The position numbers and the translations under genes were made by a program. A stretch of 35,885 nt of DNA from JBFLYO01 sp040756745 (lineage in GTDB: Bacteria > Bacteroidota > Ignavibacteria > UBA10030 > UBA6906): assembly GCA_040756745.1 (NCBI GenBank), contig JBFLYO010000037.1:1-35885 (forward strand). The letters run 5' to 3'. Below the pieces are notes generated by a model. The model did not search any database and was not told where the DNA came from. It was given only the letters and a program-made list of their open reading frames with translations. Position 1 is the stretch's first letter, and every line of letters begins with the position of its first letter. This document shows positions 31,345-35,885 of this stretch, piece by piece.

Positions 31345-32274
31345 ATGAAACTCGGATTCCTCACCGCCTGCCTGCCGCAGGCGACGCTTGAAGAGATACT
31401 GCGCTGGGCCTCCCGGCAGGGGTTCCAGACCATTGAATTGGCCGCATGGCCCGTCCGCTCGTTGCGCGATTACCAGGCAAGACAGATCGACGCGGCAAGG
31501 TTCACCCGCCCGGATGCGGAACGAGTAAAAGACCTCCTTGCGGGGTACAACCTGGCCATTTCCGCAATGGCGTACTACGACAATAACCTGGCCCCGGAAC
31601 TGAGGAAGCGGAAACACTACATCGATCATCTGAAGAAAGTGATACGCGCTGCCTCGCTGCTCGAGGTCCCTCTCGTCGGTACCTTCGTCGGCGCTCGTCC
31701 CGACCGCCTCCCCGGGGAGAACATGAAAGAGATCGGCAGGGTGTTCCGGCCGCTGGTTCGCTTCGCGGAGGATCACGGAGTGCGCCTGATGATCGAGAAT
31801 TGCCCGATGGAGAACTGGCAGAGGTTCGGACTCCCCGGGAATTTCGCCTACTCGCCTGAGCTCTGGGAGGCGCTGTTCCATGAGGTGCCGTCGAAGAGCT
31901 TCGGACTCAATTTCGATCCATCGCACCTCTACTGGCTGGGGATCGATTACCTCCGCGCGGCAAGGGAATTCGCATCGAAGATATTCCACGCTCATGCGAA
32001 GGACACGGAGGTCCTCGCGGATGGTGCATACCGCTACGGCCTCCTCGGCCGCCAGATCGACCCGGTCCCCTGGAAATCGGGCTGGTGGCGCTACAGGATT
32101 CCAGGACTTGGAGCAATCGACTGGGGAAAACTGATTGCCACGATGCAGGAAGCGGGTTACGACGGCGCGCTTTCGATCGAGCATGAGGACCCCGTCTGGG
32201 AAGGAAGCGAGGAGAAAGTCAAGCGAGGGCTCGCCCTCGGGCTCAAACACCTCTCGCACTTCGTCCTGCGGTAG
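31345..32274 (+). CDS. sugar phosphate isomerase/epimerase family TIM-barrel protein
   Basis: A 309-aa protein of the xylose-isomerase-like TIM-barrel (AP-endonuclease 2 fold) group: MKLGFLTACLPQATLEEILRWASRQGFQTIELAAW, LIENCPMENW, FGLNFDPSHLYWLGIDY, FHAHAKDTEV and GYDGALSIEHEDPVWEG. The Glu of IENC, Asp/His of NFDPSH, His of HAKD and Glu of SIEHED form the usual metal-binding set. Such proteins act as epimerases, isomerases, inosose dehydratases or keto-glycoside lyases. It sits 10 bases after the Gfo/Idh/MocA gene and just before the GH42-like gene, so it probably acts on that oxidoreductase's product. The reaction is not decided by sequence. Confidence 0.92.
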   Translation: MKLGFLTACLPQATLEEILRWASRQGFQTIELAAWPVRSLRDYQARQIDAARFTRPDAERVKDLLAGYNLAISAMAYYDNNLAPELRKRKHYIDHLKKVIRAASLLEVPLVGTFVGARPDRLPGENMKEIGRVFRPLVRFAEDHGVRLMIENCPMENWQRFGLPGNFAYSPELWEALFHEVPSKSFGLNFDPSHLYWLGIDYLRAAREFASKIFHAHAKDTEVLADGAYRYGLLGRQIDPVPWKSGWWRYRIPGLGAIDWGKLIATMQEAGYDGALSIEHEDPVWEGSEEKVKRGLALGLKHLSHFVLR

Positions 32275-32280
32275 CGAACA

Positions 32281-34416
32281 ATGCGCCACCTTCTCAGCAA
32301 GGAGTATATCCCCTTCGGCACGCAGTACTACCGCGCCCCGTCCCCCGCAAAAGAGGAATGGGAAAAGGATCTTGCGGCCATCGCTGCGTTGGGCCTGAAC
32401 ACCGTGAAGTTCTGGGTGCAATGGCGGTGGAACAACCCGCGCGAGGGGGAGTATGATTTTGCCGATATCGATGCGCTCATGGACCTTGCGCAGTCGAACG
32501 GCTTGCGCGTCATGCTCAACACGATTGTGGACGTTGCGCCCGCGTGGATTTACCGGAAGTATCCGGACGCCTCGATGGTGACGCTCGACGGAAGGCGCAT
32601 CGGGCCGCAGGTGCAGCCACACCGTCAGATCGGCGGGCTTGGCGTTTGTTTCAACCATCCTTCCGCGATGGAGCGGATGTTCGAGTTCCTCCGTGTCGCG
32701 ATCCGCCGCTACCGGGAGCATCCCGCGCTCGAGATGTGGAACGTCGCCAGCGAGCCCGAGCTGACCAGCAGCATGGCAGAGCTCCGGTTGTATGCTGATA
32801 ACGCGGAGCGGATGGGTGACATGCTCTGCTACTGCGCGCACTGTCGCGAGGCGTTCGTCCGCTGGCTGCAGAAGCGATACGTGACTATCGGCGCGCTCAA
32901 CGTCTCGTGGAACAGGAACTACGCCGGATTCGAAGAGGTGGAACTGCCGGTCACGCGCAACAGCTTCAACGACATGATCGACTGGCGGATGTTCTTCGTG
33001 CACACGATCGGTGAACACGTCGGGCGCAGGTTTGCCGTTGCGCGTGACGAGGACGGGGGGAAGCATCCGTTGCTCTGCCATCATGTGTTTATCCAGGGGT
33101 TTCCCGTCACGTCCACTGCCAACGACCCCTGGAATGTCGCGCGGTACGGGGATCTTCACGGCATTACACAGATGGACGACCCGATGATGTGCGATGTCCT
33201 CAGGTCGTCGGCGAAAGGGAAGCCGGTCATCTCTGCCGAGATGCTGATGCTCTTCGGGTACACGCTCGACCTGCCGAAGCCGGTGGCAGCGGACGACGTC
33301 AAACGGTACGTCTTTAATGGCATCGCGGCGAACCTGAAGGGCTTCATCTTCTGGCAGTACCGGCCGGAGACCCTCGCGCGCGAGGCGCCCGCGTGGGGAT
33401 TGACGCGGCTCGACGGTTCGCCGACACCGTGGCTTCGGACATTTGCTGAGGTCAATGCGGTGCTGCAAAAGAATGCCGCCTTTCTCCTCGACGCGCGTCC
33501 GCGCCAGGCGAAAGTGGCGCTCTTGTACTCCCCTGAAAACCAGGTTTTCGGCTGGGCAGCAACCGGGAACGAAAAGAACGTCACCGACAGCCTGCGTGGC
33601 ATCCATGCCGCGCTCTACCGGAACAATTATGTCGTCGACTTCCTTCATAGTGCCGAAGTCGGGGCGGAAGGCCTGGCCCCATACAGGGTGGTGTTCGTCC
33701 CGTTTCCGTATTACCTCAGCAGGCAGGTCTGCGAAGCACTCGCCGCTTGGGTTGAGCGGGGGGGTGTGCTCATGGGCGAAGCCTATTTTGTCGGATGGGA
33801 CACGGAACGGGGAAAGCACCAGACCACGGTGCCCGGCCATGGCCTTCACCGGATTTTCAAGGCGCACCAGGATACAGCCGCCCCTGCTGCCGATGAGGTG
33901 GTCGAGATTACGCTGACGGCCGATCTGCCGTTAATGAAAAAGGGGGAAAAGGTCCAGGGCGCGATGGTACGAGAAATGCTCATCGCGGAAGGAGCAGATG
34001 TCATTGCACGATTCCCTGACGGCGAAGCTGCAGTCACACATTCCCGTCACGGTGAAGGCCATGCCATCCTCATCGGAACATATCTCGGCCTGCAGTACCA
34101 GCGCACCGGCATGGAGGCCAACGCTCGCCTGATCGCCGGCTTGATCGAAAGTGCCGCAGACCTTTCGCATCCCTACGCGGCAGGAAACGCTCCGGTCCGT
34201 GTTGACATCCTCGCTGCGCCGGGAGGCGATCGTATGCTCATTGTTCGCAATCTCGCGAGCTCAGGGGTCGAAGCTCAGGTGACGCTGCCGGATTTCACGC
34301 CCGGCACCCTCACGGAGCAGTTCAGCGGCGAGACGCTTAAGGTTGTTCCGCATGACGGGAAGTCGCGAATGCGGGTCGGGCTACGGGCCGGCGAGGTCCG
34401 GGTCTTCCGTGACTGA
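32281..34416 (+). CDS. GH42-like beta-galactosidase, cytoplasmic
   Basis: A 711-aa protein close in plan and length to GH42 enzymes. TIM barrel: GTQYYRAPSPAKEEWEKDLAAIAALGLNTVKFWVQWRWNNPREGEYDFADIDALMDLA. Cysteine cluster: MLCYCAHCREAFVRWLQKRY, with ALNVSWNRNY, as in GH42. Nucleophile Glu320 in PVISAEMLM. The acid/base region reads EMWNVASEPEL with Glu158 preceded by Ser, where clan GH-A normally has Asn. The trimerisation-like Rossmann domain starts near RQAKVALLYSPENQVFGW, followed by GERGGVLMGEAYFVGWDTER-like strands and a small C-terminal beta domain (VEAQVTLPDFTPGTLTE). No signal peptide, so it works on imported substrate. Only a weak ribosome site precedes ATG 32281, six bases after the previous stop. 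Confidence 0.86.
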   Translation: MRHLLSKEYIPFGTQYYRAPSPAKEEWEKDLAAIAALGLNTVKFWVQWRWNNPREGEYDFADIDALMDLAQSNGLRVMLNTIVDVAPAWIYRKYPDASMVTLDGRRIGPQVQPHRQIGGLGVCFNHPSAMERMFEFLRVAIRRYREHPALEMWNVASEPELTSSMAELRLYADNAERMGDMLCYCAHCREAFVRWLQKRYVTIGALNVSWNRNYAGFEEVELPVTRNSFNDMIDWRMFFVHTIGEHVGRRFAVARDEDGGKHPLLCHHVFIQGFPVTSTANDPWNVARYGDLHGITQMDDPMMCDVLRSSAKGKPVISAEMLMLFGYTLDLPKPVAADDVKRYVFNGIAANLKGFIFWQYRPETLAREAPAWGLTRLDGSPTPWLRTFAEVNAVLQKNAAFLLDARPRQAKVALLYSPENQVFGWAATGNEKNVTDSLRGIHAALYRNNYVVDFLHSAEVGAEGLAPYRVVFVPFPYYLSRQVCEALAAWVERGGVLMGEAYFVGWDTERGKHQTTVPGHGLHRIFKAHQDTAAPAADEVVEITLTADLPLMKKGEKVQGAMVREMLIAEGADVIARFPDGEAAVTHSRHGEGHAILIGTYLGLQYQRTGMEANARLIAGLIESAADLSHPYAAGNAPVRVDILAAPGGDRMLIVRNLASSGVEAQVTLPDFTPGTLTEQFSGETLKVVPHDGKSRMRVGLRAGEVRVFRD

Positions 34417-34425
34417 GGCCCGGGA

Positions 34426-35709
34426 ATGCGCATGAACCACCGCACAGATGCGGACAGATGGAATTTCTTCGCGAACGTGATGGACGGGGCGCTCTTTTCG
34501 TTCGGGATGAGCCTCGTGTCGCAGGCGACGGTGCTGCCCGTCTATGTACGGAGCATCGGCGGTGGGAATCTGGCCGTAGGCTTGATCCCGGCAATATGGA
34601 CGTTCGGCTTCAACGGACCGCAGTTCTTCATTGCGCGGCATGCGCAGGCGGCGCCGAGCAAGAAAGCGCTCCTCTTGAAGACCGCAATCGGCCAGCGGAT
34701 TCCCTGGCTGATCATGGCGGGAGCGACATTTCTGCTGGCCGGGGAAATGAGCACGGAGACGGGGCTTGCAGTCTTCTTTGCCATTTATGCCCTTGCGGCG
34801 GTTGGAGGAAGCCTTAACCTGCCGGTCTGGTTCGATCTGATCGCCACGCTGACCCCCGTCAGGCGACGCGGCGTCCTCTTCGGTATGCGGTCGATTTTGG
34901 GTTCGCTCCTCGGCATTCTGGGAGGAGCGATTGCAGCGTACGTTCTGCAAGAATTCCCCTCCTCATCCGGGTTCGCCCTGCTCATGCTGCTCGCGTTTCT
35001 CAGCATGACGGCATCGTACGGGTTCCTCATGACCCTGAAGGAAATGCTGGAGAGCCCGCTCAAGGGGGGACGATCGGGAGCAGGCGCATTCGGCGGGATA
35101 CTGATCCATCTCCGCAGGGACAAGCGGATCAGGAATTTCGTCATCGCGGATGCCCTTCAGGTCAGCGCCGGCATGGGCCTCGCCTTCTACACGGTACACG
35201 CTGTGGAGAAATTCTCGCTTCCCGAATCTGCGGCGGGGGAATTTACCATGATCATGATGGCGGCGACGATGGCAGGGGGGCTCGTCTTCGGCGCAATAGC
35301 CGACCGGTTCGGTCATCGGGTGAACCTGATGGCGATGGCCGGGGCGACACTCGTGTCGTCGTTGACGGCGCTGTTCGCGAACGACGCAACGCTCTACGCG
35401 ATCGTGTTTGTCTTTGCCGCGCTTTCCATCGTGCTCGGCATGATCTCACGGCTCCCGTTCCTTGCCGAACTTTCGTCGGAGGCGGAACGTCCTTCGGTGG
35501 TTGCCCTCGCAAACCTGATCACTTCTCCTTTTGTGTTCTGGGGTGTGGCCGGAGGACTCATCGCCGACGCCGCCGGCTATGATGCGGTTTTCTGCATCGC
35601 CGGGTTCTTTGCGCTTGCGGCGCTCCTCTGGCTCGGGCTCAAGGTGCATGAACCACGCCGGTCCGTCGTGGCACAGAATGTCAAATCTGCAACACCAGGT
35701 GCCGTATGA
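34426..35709 (+). CDS. MFS transporter
   Basis: A 427-aa inner-membrane carrier with about twelve hydrophobic segments (SFGMSLVSQATVLPVYV, WLIMAGATFLLAG, LAVFFAIYALAAVGGSLNLPVWFDLIATLTP, GSLLGILGGAIAAYVL, MMAATMAGGLVFGAIADRFGHRVNLMAM, LITSPFVFWGVAGGLIADAAG). The loop PVRRRGVLFGMRSILGSLLGI and the AIADRFGHRV stretch are MFS-like. Starts at 34426 and 34432 are both possible; I keep the first. Located between intracellular hydrolases and a secreted deacetylase, it probably imports the glycoside processed by this cluster. Export of a product is the alternative. Its stop overlaps the next ATG by four bases. Confidence 0.9.
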   Translation: MRMNHRTDADRWNFFANVMDGALFSFGMSLVSQATVLPVYVRSIGGGNLAVGLIPAIWTFGFNGPQFFIARHAQAAPSKKALLLKTAIGQRIPWLIMAGATFLLAGEMSTETGLAVFFAIYALAAVGGSLNLPVWFDLIATLTPVRRRGVLFGMRSILGSLLGILGGAIAAYVLQEFPSSSGFALLMLLAFLSMTASYGFLMTLKEMLESPLKGGRSGAGAFGGILIHLRRDKRIRNFVIADALQVSAGMGLAFYTVHAVEKFSLPESAAGEFTMIMMAATMAGGLVFGAIADRFGHRVNLMAMAGATLVSSLTALFANDATLYAIVFVFAALSIVLGMISRLPFLAELSSEAERPSVVALANLITSPFVFWGVAGGLIADAAGYDAVFCIAGFFALAALLWLGLKVHEPRRSVVAQNVKSATPGAV

Positions 35710-35885
35710 TTCTTGTTCGTGCGTTGGCGATCCTTCTCTTTGCGCCGCTCGTGACTGGAACCGGGCGCGCACAGACGAATGTGCTCGATGCAACCCTTCC
35801 TCCCGATCCCAGAATGAAGGCGGACATTCTTCTGATTGTCGCTCACCCCGACGATGAAACCGCCGTGGGAAGCTACCTGGCAAAG
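35706..35885 (+). CDS. secreted PIG-L (LmbE-like) deacetylase, 5' part only
   Basis: Sixty codons are visible before the window ends. The start MILVRALAILLFAPLVTGTGRAQ is a signal peptide. LLIVAHPDDET (residues 43-52) carries the AHPDDE zinc-binding motif of PIG-L/LmbE deacetylases, which remove N-acetyl (or O-acyl) groups from sugars. The ATG forms an ATGA overlap with the MFS stop, so it belongs to the same operon. Most intact family members continue for 200 or more residues beyond this point, often with extra domains in Bacteroidota-type secreted versions. Confidence 0.88.
   Translation, partial: MILVRALAILLFAPLVTGTGRAQTNVLDATLPPDPRMKADILLIVAHPDDETAVGSYLAK

Noticed and set aside
31324..33867. 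847-codon open frame on the minus strand
   Set aside because: It is the reverse shadow of the isomerase and GH42-like genes, which have clear motifs on the plus strand; high G+C makes long antisense frames common. Its translation shows no recognisable family.
1..35885. tRNA, rRNA, riboswitch, insertion sequence, phage or CRISPR elements
   Set aside because: None recognised on either strand by eye; no transposase, integrase or cas-like protein in any plausible frame.

Overview
The window is a G+C-rich (about 60% by eye) bacterial scaffold in which every gene I accept lies on the + strand. It has the profile of a sugar-catabolism island from a Gram-negative diderm of the Bacteroidota/Ignavibacteria/Calditrichota/KSB1 kind. 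The reasons are a TonB-dependent receptor with an N-terminal carboxypeptidase-regulatory domain, a secreted protein with a FlgD-like/type-IX-secretion-like C-terminal domain, and a PorV/PorQ-family outer-membrane protein side by side. Clear Shine-Dalgarno sequences and one near-consensus sigma70 promoter argue against Bacteroidia proper. The taxonomy is inference; there is no rRNA in the window.

Layout: (1) 2-2834, the tail of a xylose operon: xylose isomerase (5' end cut off), a XylF-type lipoprotein and the XylH permease. (2) 3123-6522, a small secreted protein with an HEFMH motif, then an 874-aa secreted fusion of an M29-aminopeptidase-like domain, apparently lacking its metal ligands, with TPR repeats. 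(3) 6523-6937, a complex spacer: a 13-bp inverted repeat, a 59-codon stub resembling the secreted N-terminus of a GH31 alpha-xylosidase, paired TTGCGCAA palindromes, and a consensus promoter with a LacI-type operator. (4) 6938-11130, a LacI regulator and an ABC sugar importer (lipoprotein plus two permeases, no ATPase); an 18-bp perfect palindrome matching the lacI operator sits just before the importer. (5) 11167-13119, an unrecognised lipoprotein and a CBM9-like secreted protein cut by a 100-N assembly gap. (6) 13308-35885, one long co-directional block with very short spacers: a zinc dehydrogenase; the TonB receptor / C-terminal-sorted protein / PorV-like trio; a cytoplasmic GH106-like giant hydrolase; RbsK-like kinase, VOC protein, RbsD and aldo/keto reductase; a secreted clan GH-A hydrolase; an AllA-like cupin; a TIM-barrel hydrolase-like protein; a Gfo/Idh/MocA oxidoreductase; a sugar isomerase/epimerase; a GH42-like beta-galactosidase; an MFS transporter; and the start of a secreted PIG-L deacetylase.

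How it may work together (inference): the outer-membrane trio captures a glycoside, and the secreted GH-A enzyme (and perhaps PIG-L) trims it outside the cytoplasm. MFS or ABC carriers bring it in. Cytoplasmic hydrolases (GH106-like, GH42, the TIM-barrel protein) and an oxidoreductase/isomerase branch then break it down, and RbsD/RbsK phosphorylate a released ribose-like sugar. The best candidates for something undescribed are this SusD-less uptake trio coupled to the mixed hydrolase/oxidoreductase cluster, and the metal-less M29-TPR fusion.
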